Origin: Cnuella takakiae
GTDB taxonomy: Bacteria > Bacteroidota > Bacteroidia > Chitinophagales > Chitinophagaceae
Length of the DNA: 61,070 bases
NCBI RefSeq assembly: GCF_001953305.1
Contig: NZ_MTFE01000010.1
Span: 4,407,387-4,468,456, forward strand
Direction of reading: 5' to 3'
The position numbers and the translations under genes are program-made. Below the pieces are notes generated by a model that made no database searches, was not told the DNA's origin, and saw only the letters and a list, made by a program, of their open reading frames with translations. Positions 17,558-26,325 of this stretch are shown here, one piece after another. How positions within the stretch are numbered: the first letter of the stretch is position 1; each line of letters opens with the position of its first letter.

Positions 17558-18259
17558 TTGAACCGACTTTTAGTAGCTGCTGCTTTATGGATTTCCGGAT
17601 GGCATGCCGCACAGGCGCAGGCCCAACCGACTTCACTTACAACTGTTGATACTTCCCAACTTTCCATCCTGCACTGGCAACAGGCTGCCCTGCCTGTATT
17701 GATGACGGCTTATGGCATCGCCGCACCATCCATTGGTTTTTTACACAATGCCGATACCAAAACCAGCCAGCACTTTGCACCCGCTGCTGCAGGCCGCGGC
17801 AACTGGGACAGTTACCTGCGCTGGGCACCGGCAACGGGCATACTGGCACTGAAGGCTGCCGGGGTACAAACCACGCACACCCTAAGACAGCAGTTGCTGT
17901 TGCAGGCATCGGCACACCTCGTTATGGCAGGTGCGGTGTGGAGTGGCAAACAATTATTTAAACGAGAAAGACCCGACGGCTCAGGCAACAACAGTTTTCC
18001 TTCCGGGCACAGCGCTATTGCTTTTACCGGCGCCACCATTTGGCGGCTTGAGCTAAAGGAAACTCATCCCGTACTGAGTTGGGGCGGCTACCTGCTGGCC
18101 GGCATTACCGCTGCGCAAAGGGTACGGCACAACGAGCATTGGGTGAGTGATGTGGTGGGCGGCGCCGGTGTGGGCATTCTGTCGGCACAAGCGAGCTACT
18201 GGCTCTTGGAACGGTACCGGGCTGCGAGGATGAAAAAGCAGTTGCCCAGCTTTTATTGA
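17558..18259 (+). CDS. PAP2 superfamily phosphatase
   Basis: A 233-residue membrane or periplasmic phosphatase of the PAP2 type (undecaprenyl-PP, phosphatidate or phosphatidylglycerol-phosphate phosphatases). All three catalytic motifs are present: KX6RP (Lys131 to Pro139), PSGH (SFPSGH, 146-151) and RX5HX3D (Arg188, His194, Asp198). The start is TTG at 17558, chosen because it yields a signal sequence (MNRLLVAAALWISGWHAAQAQ) and no in-frame ATG precedes the domain. It converges with mfd across a repeat hairpin. Confidence 0.9.
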   Translation: MNRLLVAAALWISGWHAAQAQAQPTSLTTVDTSQLSILHWQQAALPVLMTAYGIAAPSIGFLHNADTKTSQHFAPAAAGRGNWDSYLRWAPATGILALKAAGVQTTHTLRQQLLLQASAHLVMAGAVWSGKQLFKRERPDGSGNNSFPSGHSAIAFTGATIWRLELKETHPVLSWGGYLLAGITAAQRVRHNEHWVSDVVGGAGVGILSAQASYWLLERYRAARMKKQLPSFY

Positions 18260-18276
18260 AACAAAAGCAAAAAAAA

Positions 18277-18346
18277 ACACGGAGTCACAGCGACAGGGAG
18301 GTACACAGTTTCTCTGTGATACTCCGTGTCAACATGTCTCCGTGGT
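18277..18346. repeat. CACGGAG-type inverted repeat between convergent genes
   Basis: ACACGGAGTCACAG (18277-18290) pairs with CTGTGATACTCCGTGT (18314-18329), and a further TCTCCGTGG follows. It lies between the PAP2 gene and mfd, preceded by an A run, so it may double as a bidirectional terminator. CACGGAG/CACAG words form a widespread intergenic repeat in Bacteroidota. Confidence 0.6.
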
Positions 18347-18356
18347 TCCAAAAAAC

Positions 18357-21300
18357 CTATGCGGCAACGCCCACTACCTGCTTGTGCATATGCTGCAGGA
18401 AACGCAGCAACTCGCCCATGCCTTTTACCGGCTCCACTACCAGCAAAAAGTTCTTACCCGATTGTTTCAGGCGGGCCTTGTTGGTGCCCGTTTGCACATA
18501 ATCAAGTATAGCCTTAAAGGTATCCGATTCAAAATACGGCGAGTCGGGGCGGTTAATAAAGAAGCAACGCAGGGTATCGTCTTTCAACGACATTTTTTCA
18601 AAACCCAGCTCCACTGCCAGCTTGCGGCAGCGTACGGTGATAAAGAGGTCCTTAACAGGCTGGGGCACATCGCCAAAGCGGTCGTGGAGTTCGGCCTGCA
18701 TGGCCTCCAGTTCTTCTTCCGTTTCGCAGTTGTCGAGGCGGGTGTATAGAGAAAGGCGCTCCGTGATATTCTCCACGTAGCTATCCGGGATCAGGATCTC
18801 CAGGTCGGTATCGATGGTACAGTCCTGCACGAAATCATCCTGCTTGGAAATTTCCTCTTTGAACAGGTCTTTGAACTGGGTGCGCTTCAGTTCGCGGATA
18901 GCTTCGTTCAATACTTTCTGGTACATCTCAAAACCGATCTCCGCCATAAAACCACTTTGCTCACCACCCAGCAGGTTACCGGCACCACGGATGTCCAAAT
19001 CGCGCATGGCGATCTGGAAACCGGAGCCCAGTTCCGAGTGCTGCTCCAGGGTCTGGAGGCGCTTGCGGCTGTCGTTGGGAAGGGTGCTCATGGGCGGCGC
19101 CAACAGGTAACAGAAGGCCTTCTTGTTGCTGCGGCCTACGCGGCCCCGCAATTGGTGCAGGTCGCTCAGGCCAAACTGGTGCGCGTTGTTGATGATAATG
19201 GTATTGACGTTCGGAATGTCCACACCGCTTTCTACGATATTGGTACACACCAGCACATCGTATTTCTTATCAATAAAATCGAGGATATGCTCTTCCAGCT
19301 CGTGGCCTTCCATTTGGCCATGGGCAAAACCAACGGACAGGTCGGGGCACAAACCCTGTATGAGCGAAGCCATTTCCGGCAAACCGTTTACCCGGTTATG
19401 GATAAAGAATACCTGCCCGCCCCTTTCGGTTTCAAAGTAAATGGCATCACGGATAAAATCTTCCTGGAACACCTTTACCTCTGTTTGAATGGGCTGGCGG
19501 TTGGGCGGTGGCGTGTTGATGATGCTTAGATCGCGGGCACCCATCAGCGAAAACTGCAGGGTACGCGGAATGGGCGTTGCCGTAAGCGTCAGTGCATCCA
19601 CGTTGGTGCGGAAGGTCTTGATCTTTTCCTTGTGGGCTACGCCAAACTTCTGCTCCTCATCCACGATGAGCAGGCCGAGGTCTTTGAACTGTACATCTTT
19701 GGCCAGGATGGCATGCGTACCCACCAGGATATCGATCTTGCCTTCCTTCAACTTTTGGAGGGTTTCCTTTTTCTCCTTGCTCGTTTTAAAACGGTTGATA
19801 AAATCCACCGTCACGGGGAAATCTTTCAGGCGGTCCTTAAAGGTTTTGTAGTGCTGGAAAGCCAGGATGGTAGTAGGCACCAGCACGGCGGCCTGCTTGC
19901 CGTCGAGACAGGTTTTGAAGGCGGCACGAACGGCCACTTCCGTTTTACCAAAACCCACGTCACCGCACACCAGGCGGTCCATGGGCGAAAGCGATTCCAT
20001 GTCCTTCTTCACATCAGCAATGGCCTTGCTCTGGTCGGGCGTGTCCTCGTAAATAAAGGAAGCCTCCAGCTCGGTGTACATATAGTTGTCCGGGCTGTGT
20101 TTGAAGCCTTCCTGCGCCTTACGGGCGGCGTATAATTTAATCAGGTCAAAGGCAATTTCTTTAACCTTGGCCTTGGTCTTGTCCTTGAGTTTTGTCCAGG
20201 CATCGGAACCCAGTTTGTTTACCTTGGGTACGGAACCTTCCTTGCCCGTGTACTTGGCAATTTTGTGGAGCGAGTTGATGTTTACATACAGGATATCGCT
20301 GTCCTTATAAATAAGGCGCACGGCTTCCTGCATGCGGCCGCCCACTTCTATTTTCTGCAGGCCGCTGTACACGCCTACCCCATGGTCGATATGCGTTACG
20401 AAATCGCCGGGCGATAGTTCGCGGAGGGCCCGCAGCGTGAGCGCCTTATTCTTGTTGTAGGCCTGCTTTACCTTGTACTTGTGGTAGCGCTGGAAAATCT
20501 GGTGGTCGGTATAACAAACCACTTTCAGGTCTTCATCGATAAAGCCTTCGTGGATGGCCGTGGCAATGGGCTGAAAAGTAATCTCCTCTTTAAGGTCGGT
20601 GAAGATGCTGTAAAGCCGCTCCAGCTGCTTGGGATTTTCGGCAAACAGGTTAAGCTGAAACCCTTTGCTTTCCCAGCTTTTTAGGTCGGCCATCAGCATA
20701 TCAAACTGCCGGTTGAAAGCGGGCTGCGGGCGGGTGTTGAACACAACGGCCCCTCCCCGGCCCTCCCCGGTGGGGAGGGAGGAAGGCGAAGACCCAAAAT
20801 GGACTTTATGACGTTCTTCAAGCTGGGCTACCCATTCTTTTGCAGTAGTAAATTCATCAAGGGTAACATTGGGTTTTATATGGGCGACATCTTCCTCTTC
20901 CTGCGGACGCCTGCCTTTACCTCCCCCTCCACCGGAGGGGGCCGGGGGGAGGCTTTGCAGTTCCTTTTGTAGTTCGATAAAAAACTGGAGGTTCTCTTCT
21001 TCCAACTCCAACCTTTCCTTTACCAAATCGGCATCCTGCATCCATACAACGGTGTTCTCGGGCAGGAACTCCAGCAGGGACACTTTATCCTCGTCTTCAA
21101 ACTGCGTATCCACATTGGGAATGATGCTTACCTGCAAAAGCCTCCGCTCCGACAATTGGGTCTCCGGGTCGATGATGCGGATAGAATCTACATCGTTGCC
21201 AAAGAGCTCAATCCGGTATGGTTTTTCATTACCAAAGGAGTAGATATCGATGATCCCACCCCGTACTGCAAACTGACCAGGTTCGTAAACAAAATCTGTC

Positions 21301-21818
21301 CGCTCAAATCCGAATGAAACCAACTTTTCGAACAGTTCGTCCGTATTTATTACATCATTGGTCTTAACCTGGATAATGTTTTTGGCAATGGCCTTTGAAA
21401 CGACCACCTTTTCGAACAAGGCTTCAGGATAGGTAACCAATGCGCCAACCCGTTGACCCGTTGGTGCCGAAAAGCGGGTAAGCGCTTCGGTACGCAACAT
21501 CACATGCGAGGGGTTGAGCAGGCGGTAGTTCTTTCGGTTTTTGAAAGAAGAAGGAAAGTAAAAAATGTTGAGGGCGCCGGTGAGGTTTTCCAGTGTGTTG
21601 TGGAAATAGGCCGCATCTTCGGCATCGTTGCACACAAACACGTGGTTGAGCTGGCTGCAACTGGGATGCAGGAACGCCGCTGCCGCCACAAACTGTGTGG
21701 AACTGCCCTGAAGATTTTTTACGTAGATGTTTTGGGGGGCGGACATAGTAAGCCTGTCCGCTAAAGAAAAAAGACGGGGGGTATTGATCCAGCCGTTCAG
21801 TAAGTCCGCTGTCGTCAT
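18357..21818 (-). CDS. mfd: Transcription-repair coupling factor Mfd
   Basis: A 1153-residue superfamily 2 translocase that removes stalled RNA polymerase and recruits UvrA. The N-terminal UvrB-like region (about 1-280), the RNA polymerase-interacting domain (DFVTHIDHGVGVYSGLQKIEVGG), the helicase core (GDVGFGKTEVAVRAAF, LLIVDEEQKFGV, TATPIPRTLQFSLMG, NIVESGVDIPNVNTI, QLRGRVGRSNKKAFCYLL) and the C-terminal TRCF domain are all present. Two Gly/Pro-rich stretches at about residues 288-303 and 343-357 are translated palindromic repeats (see the repeat entries), which is unusual. The promoter is nearly leaderless, with a -7 box about 9 bases from the ATG. Confidence 0.97.
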   Translation of the reverse strand: MTTADLLNGWINTPRLFSLADRLTMSAPQNIYVKNLQGSSTQFVAAAAFLHPSCSQLNHVFVCNDAEDAAYFHNTLENLTGALNIFYFPSSFKNRKNYRLLNPSHVMLRTEALTRFSAPTGQRVGALVTYPEALFEKVVVSKAIAKNIIQVKTNDVINTDELFEKLVSFGFERTDFVYEPGQFAVRGGIIDIYSFGNEKPYRIELFGNDVDSIRIIDPETQLSERRLLQVSIIPNVDTQFEDEDKVSLLEFLPENTVVWMQDADLVKERLELEEENLQFFIELQKELQSLPPAPSGGGGGKGRRPQEEEDVAHIKPNVTLDEFTTAKEWVAQLEERHKVHFGSSPSSLPTGEGRGGAVVFNTRPQPAFNRQFDMLMADLKSWESKGFQLNLFAENPKQLERLYSIFTDLKEEITFQPIATAIHEGFIDEDLKVVCYTDHQIFQRYHKYKVKQAYNKNKALTLRALRELSPGDFVTHIDHGVGVYSGLQKIEVGGRMQEAVRLIYKDSDILYVNINSLHKIAKYTGKEGSVPKVNKLGSDAWTKLKDKTKAKVKEIAFDLIKLYAARKAQEGFKHSPDNYMYTELEASFIYEDTPDQSKAIADVKKDMESLSPMDRLVCGDVGFGKTEVAVRAAFKTCLDGKQAAVLVPTTILAFQHYKTFKDRLKDFPVTVDFINRFKTSKEKKETLQKLKEGKIDILVGTHAILAKDVQFKDLGLLIVDEEQKFGVAHKEKIKTFRTNVDALTLTATPIPRTLQFSLMGARDLSIINTPPPNRQPIQTEVKVFQEDFIRDAIYFETERGGQVFFIHNRVNGLPEMASLIQGLCPDLSVGFAHGQMEGHELEEHILDFIDKKYDVLVCTNIVESGVDIPNVNTIIINNAHQFGLSDLHQLRGRVGRSNKKAFCYLLAPPMSTLPNDSRKRLQTLEQHSELGSGFQIAMRDLDIRGAGNLLGGEQSGFMAEIGFEMYQKVLNEAIRELKRTQFKDLFKEEISKQDDFVQDCTIDTDLEILIPDSYVENITERLSLYTRLDNCETEEELEAMQAELHDRFGDVPQPVKDLFITVRCRKLAVELGFEKMSLKDDTLRCFFINRPDSPYFESDTFKAILDYVQTGTNKARLKQSGKNFLLVVEPVKGMGELLRFLQHMHKQVVGVAA
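20749..20792. repeat. GC-rich palindromic element inside mfd, copy 1
   Basis: The core CCCTCCCCGGTGGGGAGGG, followed by GGAAGGCGAAG, is an interrupted palindrome in frame within mfd. On the coding strand it is read as the low-complexity peptide SSPSSLPTGEGRGGA (about residues 343-357). Confidence 0.75.
20911..20957. repeat. GC-rich palindromic element inside mfd, copy 2 (inverted)
   Basis: CCTCCCCCTCCACCGGAGGG with flanking GGCCGGGGGGAGGC is an inverted, diverged copy of the element at 20749-20792. It is read as SLPPAPSGGGGGKGRRP (about residues 288-303). About 120 bases of ordinary mfd coding sequence separate the two. Confidence 0.75.
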
Positions 21819-21826
21819 GAAGGTTG

Positions 21827-21834
21827 CAAAGATA
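21827..21834 (-). promoter_or_regulatory. Bacteroidota -7 box of mfd
   Basis: TATCTTTG on the minus strand matches TAnnTTTG exactly. It ends 8 bases before the mfd ATG, implying a very short or absent leader. No clear -33 TTTG is seen. Confidence 0.5.
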
Positions 21835-21913
21835 GCCCGCGATTTTGACCATCTGCTGATGGAAACAATCCGGAACCTGTTTTATCGTTATTTTACCACA
21901 CAAATACTTGTAC

Positions 21914-24900
21914 ATGCATTGGAAGCAGATTGCCGGGAGCATTATTACCGCGGCATTGTTGGGCAGTCCTTTCTTTTTTACCCGAACCTTACCTGAAACC
22001 CGTTCCCTTTCCGTTGGCAACTGGCAGCAAATAAAGGGCCTCAATGAGGCAGAGGATGAAGAGGAGGAAGCAGAGGAGCGCGCCGAATTTGGCAGGGAGC
22101 GCCTGGAGCATGAATTCAGGATGTTGCGCAACCCCATCACCGGCCGCATTCCGGCCGATTACCGCCAGATGGAACTAAAGATCGCAGCAATGATTCCTGC
22201 ACGCAGGGCCGCACGCTATCCCTGGCTGAGCGGCATCGCAGGCATTGAAGGCAGCAATACAAACAACAACTATGTAAGCATTGGCCCCAACAACGTGGCT
22301 GGCCGTAGCCGTACCCTGGCATATGATCGCCGCAATACCAATATCCTGATCAGCGGCGGCACTACCGGCGGCATATTCCGCAGCACCAACGGGGGCGCCG
22401 ACTGGACCTTTGTGGCGCCAGAAAACGATATCCGCAGCGTAACTTCCATTGTGCAGGATCCTACCGCACCGGACATCTGGTATTGCGGTACCGGCGAAGT
22501 GTACTACCCTACCTCGCAGGCCGATATCGCCGGCACTTTTGGTTATGGCATTTTTAAAAGCACCGACAATGGTGTCAACTGGACCAAGCTGACCGCAACC
22601 ATCCAAAATGCCAGTGGCGCCACTACCAGCCAGAACCGCTTTGACAACAACTTCGACCTGGTACACCGCCTGGCCGTGCACCCCCTCACCGGGCATGTGT
22701 ACGCAGCGGTGCACAACCGCATTATGCGCAGCACCGACAAAGGCACTACCTGGACTACCGTGCTGGGAGGCACCCAACCCAATAACGTGTTTGGTGGTCT
22801 TACCGAAATCTATATTCCCGCTAATGGCAACCGCATCTTTGCAGCCTTTAGTGGTGGGGGCCCCGACCAGGACAACCTGAACGCCGACCGCGGAGTAGCT
22901 GGTATCTGGCAAAGCGGTTCGGGCGATGCCAACGCATGGACCCGCATTGCGGGTGGCTCACAGGGGCAGACCGATTCGGTAGGTGGCTGGCGCCCCTGGG
23001 GACAGTGGGGCCGTATTGTGCTTACTTCCAACTCGGCAGGCAACCAGCTTTTTGTGCTGTATAAAAACGGGCAGGATGCCGAAAACGGCAATCCCGAAGC
23101 GGACCTTTTTCGTTGCAACCTGGCTGCAACCCTGCCCAACAGGGCTGCATGGACCAACCTGAGCGCCTGGGTACCCGACGAGCCCAACTTTGATGCGGCA
23201 GGGATCGACCCCTATACTACCCAGTTTGAGGGTTTCAACATGAGCATTGATGTAAAACCCAATAACGACAATATCATCTTTATTGGCGGCACCAACGTGC
23301 ACCGCGTTCACCTCAACGAAACCGATCCCGCCCGCAAGTTCCGCCGCATAGGAGGTTATGGTGGCGGCTTTTTCCCAGGCGTACAAACGGCTGCCATTTA
23401 CGATGGCCACCGCCAGAGCGAAGACTTTGATCCGCACCACCCCGACAACCATTATATCCTGCACATACCAGGTAATGACAATACCATTTATACGACATCG
23501 GATGGCGGCATTCACCGCTCTGCTACTACGGATATTGCCGATACGGTTAGATGGCGTGCACTTACCAACAACCTGCAAACCCTCCAGTATCAAAGCATCA
23601 ATATCATTCCCGATCCTGAAGCTTCCTGGGTGATTGGCGGTGCACAGGATAACGGCACCCATGCAAACCTGGATGTACCGGCCAGCAAAGACCATATCCG
23701 CATTGGATCGGGTGATGGCGCGGCTGCTGCCATGTCGGACTTTACCAAAACAGGTAATAACTGGAAACAGGCCTGGTATTACAGCACGCCCAACGGTAAT
23801 ATTTACCGGAGCAATTTCGACTGGCGGGTTACCAACAATACCCTGGACTATGTAAACAATACCAATACGGAAATTACCCCCAACGGGCTGAACGATGAGG
23901 GGCAGTGGCTGACGCTTTTTGCCCTTGACCCCGACAGTACCAACCACCTGTATTATACCAACGAAAACCGCCTGTTCCGCACCAAAACCGCAAATGCGGT
24001 TACCAGCAATGGCTGGACGGAAATCACCGGCGTTCGGGGTACGGTTGCTGGCTCATCGAGTTTCTCGGCAATGGCTTTAAGCAAATTGTCAGGCAAACCC
24101 AATATCAACAACAAGCGGCTCTTCTTAGGTACCAGCAATGGCAAGGTTTACCGGCTGGACAGTGCCGATGTAAAGGGTCCTACCAACCGCCCCCTGGATA
24201 TCACGCCTACCACCATGACCCCGGGTTCTTATGTTGCCGGTATTGCCGTCAACCCCCGCAATCCGGATACGGTGCTGGTAGTGGTTTCCAACTACGACGA
24301 TGCCAACAATACCATCAGCAATATCTTCTGGACGGGCAATGCTACAGCCGCATCGCCCAACTGGCAGGTGATTGATGGCGCACTTGGCGCGGTATCATCG
24401 CAGAGCTGTGCCATCGTGGTAAAAAGCACCGGTGTTGAATATTATGTGGGTACTTCCATTGGCCTGTACAGCACTACTGCCATCAATGGCAACAGCACCA
24501 GTTGGTTCAATGAAGGATCGGGTATGTTAAAAACCGCCATCATCCGCTCCATGGTGGTACGCCCCGAAGACAATGTGCTGGTAATAGGCACCCATGGCAA
24601 TGGCGCATTTTACACCGAAATAGGCAATCCTATTTCTTATGACGGCAGCCCGGTAGTTCCGGGAGGCTCCGGCTTTATTGCCTATGTAAGGCCAACTGTT
24701 ACCAGTGGCAGCAATACCACCATCAACTATGCTGTAGGCAACAGCACCACGGTTACACGTATTTCAGTGCAGCTGTTCAATGGCCTTGGCCAGCAGGTGT
24801 TCCGTGAAGAAAGGGGCTACACCAATGGTACCCTGTACCTGGGCAACCTTGCCGCCGGGGTGTATTACCTGCGCATCATGAGCAGCGATGGCAAACAAAA

Positions 24901-24928
24901 ATTTGTGCAAAGGGTGGTGCGCCAGTAA
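21914..24928 (+). CDS. T9SS-exported VPS10/BNR-repeat (sialidase-like) protein
   Basis: A 1004-residue secreted protein. The N-terminal signal is MHWKQIAGSIITAALLG. An acidic coiled segment follows (EDEEEEAEERAEFGRE, about 50-65), and then the Bacteroidota motif LRNPITGRIP. The main body is a BNR/Asp-box beta-propeller (for example IFRSTNGGADWTFV, IFKSTDNGVNWTKL, IMRSTDKGTTWTTV). A type A T9SS sorting domain closes it (ISVQLFNGLGQQVFREERG, LAAGVYYLRI). Propellers of this VPS10 type occur in surface glycosidase-like and protein-binding proteins; I see no sialidase RIP motif or catalytic set, so enzymatic activity is doubtful. The TAA stop overlaps a family-3 repeat. I chose the ATG at 21914 over a TTG two codons upstream. 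Confidence 0.9.
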   Translation: MHWKQIAGSIITAALLGSPFFFTRTLPETRSLSVGNWQQIKGLNEAEDEEEEAEERAEFGRERLEHEFRMLRNPITGRIPADYRQMELKIAAMIPARRAARYPWLSGIAGIEGSNTNNNYVSIGPNNVAGRSRTLAYDRRNTNILISGGTTGGIFRSTNGGADWTFVAPENDIRSVTSIVQDPTAPDIWYCGTGEVYYPTSQADIAGTFGYGIFKSTDNGVNWTKLTATIQNASGATTSQNRFDNNFDLVHRLAVHPLTGHVYAAVHNRIMRSTDKGTTWTTVLGGTQPNNVFGGLTEIYIPANGNRIFAAFSGGGPDQDNLNADRGVAGIWQSGSGDANAWTRIAGGSQGQTDSVGGWRPWGQWGRIVLTSNSAGNQLFVLYKNGQDAENGNPEADLFRCNLAATLPNRAAWTNLSAWVPDEPNFDAAGIDPYTTQFEGFNMSIDVKPNNDNIIFIGGTNVHRVHLNETDPARKFRRIGGYGGGFFPGVQTAAIYDGHRQSEDFDPHHPDNHYILHIPGNDNTIYTTSDGGIHRSATTDIADTVRWRALTNNLQTLQYQSINIIPDPEASWVIGGAQDNGTHANLDVPASKDHIRIGSGDGAAAAMSDFTKTGNNWKQAWYYSTPNGNIYRSNFDWRVTNNTLDYVNNTNTEITPNGLNDEGQWLTLFALDPDSTNHLYYTNENRLFRTKTANAVTSNGWTEITGVRGTVAGSSSFSAMALSKLSGKPNINNKRLFLGTSNGKVYRLDSADVKGPTNRPLDITPTTMTPGSYVAGIAVNPRNPDTVLVVVSNYDDANNTISNIFWTGNATAASPNWQVIDGALGAVSSQSCAIVVKSTGVEYYVGTSIGLYSTTAINGNSTSWFNEGSGMLKTAIIRSMVVRPEDNVLVIGTHGNGAFYTEIGNPISYDGSPVVPGGSGFIAYVRPTVTSGSNTTINYAVGNSTTVTRISVQLFNGLGQQVFREERGYTNGTLYLGNLAAGVYYLRIMSSDGKQKFVQRVVRQ

Positions 24929-25117
24929 CCGCAGATTTGTATGATTTTGAAGTGATTTGTATAATCTCCCTCTATAAAACAAAAGCCCTGCGCAATGCAG
25001 GGTTTTTGTTTTATAGAGGGCATTTTAGATCGGACCTTAATTACCTAAGAAAATAAAGAGGAAATAAGAACTGCCAAGCTCATACAAATCACTTCAAAAT
25101 CGTTTGAATCCGCGGAA
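24927..25117. repeat. Family-3 inverted-arm element around a terminator
   Basis: The left arm (24927-24965, AACCGCAGATTTGTATGATT then TTGAAGTGATTTGTAT) and an inverted right arm (about 25080-25117) flank a long terminator hairpin. The left arm starts inside the TAA stop of the upstream gene. Total length is about 190 bases, close to the copy at 45986-46170. Confidence 0.75.
24968..25020 (+). terminator. Very long terminator hairpin
   Basis: A 24-bp stem with a single G-T wobble and a 5-base loop: CCCTCTATAAAACAAAAGCC at the base, CCCTGC/GCAGGG at the tip. It serves the propeller protein gene and sits between the two arms of a family-3 element. Confidence 0.8.
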
Positions 25118-25123
25118 AATAAT

Positions 25124-25148
25124 AAGGGCTGGTAGGAATACCAGCCCA
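25124..25148. terminator. Short hairpin upstream of the ferredoxin reductase gene
   Basis: GGGCTGGTA pairs with TACCAGCCC around a short loop and has A/T flanks. It could be an additional terminator or a 5' structure; its role is undecided. Confidence 0.35.
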
Positions 25149-25303
25149 TTAAGCCTAAACCGTCCGACAAAAAATATGTTGAAGTTTTACTGTCTATTTT
25201 GCCAAGAAAACTTCAACTACTATGCCAATATGCTGGCTTAAGGGCTTTTACGATGAAAATCGCGTATTAACCCTTTTTCGTACTTTGGCCCAAACTCCAC
25301 CTC

Positions 25304-26041
25304 ATGGCACTCCAACCCTGGCGCAAAGGCATTGTGACGCAGATCATTCAGGAAACGCCTCAAACCAAAAGGTTTTTCATCCAGCTACCCGAGCTTGAAA
25401 GCTTTGATTTTATACCCGGGCAGTTCATTTCCCTAGACCTGCCCATCCACGAAAAGCCGCACAAAAGGCTGCGCTCCTATTCTATTGCCTCAGCCCCCGA
25501 TGGCGGCAATACCATTGAACTGGTAATTGTAAAGCTGGAGGGCGGCGCCGGCACCTCTTACCTCTTTTCCTCGGTAAAGGAAGGCGACGAAATCACCTTA
25601 CGAGGCCCCATGGGCGTATTTACCCTTCCCGGTGACCTGCAGCAGGATGTTTACTTTATTTGCACCGGCACGGGCATAGCGCCTTTTCGCAGCATGTTGC
25701 ATTATATTAATAACAACAACCTGCCGCACCGCAACATCTACCTGATCTTCGGTACCCGCACCAAAACCGACCTGCTGTATTACGAGGAAATGCGGAAACT
25801 TTCGGAGGAACTACCCCAGTTTCACTACCTGCCCACCCTCTCCCGAGAGCAGTGGGAAGGCTGTTGCGGCTATGTGCACACCGTGTACCAACAACTGGTG
25901 GAACAAAACAAAAACGGCGACATCTTACCCAATTCCCTTTTCTATCTCTGTGGGTGGAAAGACATGGTGGATGAAGCCAAGCACCATATACTGGATATGG
26001 GTTTTGATAAGAAGGCGGTGCATCTGGAACTGTATGGATAA
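25304..26041 (+). CDS. Ferredoxin--NADP reductase-like FAD/NAD(P) oxidoreductase
   Basis: A 245-residue member of the ferredoxin-NADP+ reductase superfamily. The FAD-binding barrel (about 1-100) carries the RXYS motif RSYSIAS and GQFISL. The NAD(P)-binding half carries ICTGTGIAPFRSML and ends FYLCGWKDMVDEAKHHILDMGF. It lacks any iron-sulfur or globin extension, so it needs a separate electron partner; the partner is not encoded next to it. Likely roles are keeping ferredoxin or flavodoxin reduced or supplying an oxygenase. It is a single gene facing glyS. Confidence 0.9.
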   Translation: MALQPWRKGIVTQIIQETPQTKRFFIQLPELESFDFIPGQFISLDLPIHEKPHKRLRSYSIASAPDGGNTIELVIVKLEGGAGTSYLFSSVKEGDEITLRGPMGVFTLPGDLQQDVYFICTGTGIAPFRSMLHYINNNNLPHRNIYLIFGTRTKTDLLYYEEMRKLSEELPQFHYLPTLSREQWEGCCGYVHTVYQQLVEQNKNGDILPNSLFYLCGWKDMVDEAKHHILDMGFDKKAVHLELYG

Positions 26042-26042
26042 G

Positions 26043-26325
26043 GAGTTAATGAGCTAATTGGATAATGTGCTAATGTGCTAATGTTCCAACAATGCCAGCG
26101 AGTTGAACCAGCTAAAATTAGAATTAGGATCTCTGTAGTCAGAATCCTGTCATGCCGAACTTGTTTCGGCATCCCCTTCTTTTCACAGACACCCCAAAGA
26201 TCGCAGGAGATTCCACAGGCATTAAGCGGGCCATCTAAACTAAAAAGCGCATGAAAAAGCGGGAGTAGCATACCACTACTCCCGCTTATCATATTAGCAC
26301 ATTATCAAATTAGCATATTACCCTA
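26043..26325. repeat. Inverted word-periodic repeat between convergent genes
   Basis: The left arm (26043-26082, words AATGTGCTAATG and GAGCTAATTGGATAATG) and right arm (about 26285-26325, words ATTAGCACATTATCAAATTA) are inverted copies. Between them are a CATGCCGAACTTGTTTCGGC hairpin motif at 26151-26172 and a terminator at 26257-26287. Confidence 0.65.
26257..26287. terminator. Terminator between convergent genes
   Basis: AAGCGGGAGTAG and CTACTCCCGCTT form a perfect 12-bp stem with a 7-base loop and a flanking A run. It can end glyS on the minus strand. Confidence 0.65.

Noticed and set aside
17434-17649. Plus-strand ORF before the PAP2 gene
   Set aside because: It overlaps the PAP2 signal peptide in another frame; the PAP2 frame is supported by three catalytic motifs.
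21914-24928. Functional sialidase assignment for the BNR-repeat protein
   Set aside because: Asp-box repeats are present, but the RIP motif and catalytic residues of sialidases are not visible; kept as a VPS10/BNR propeller protein.
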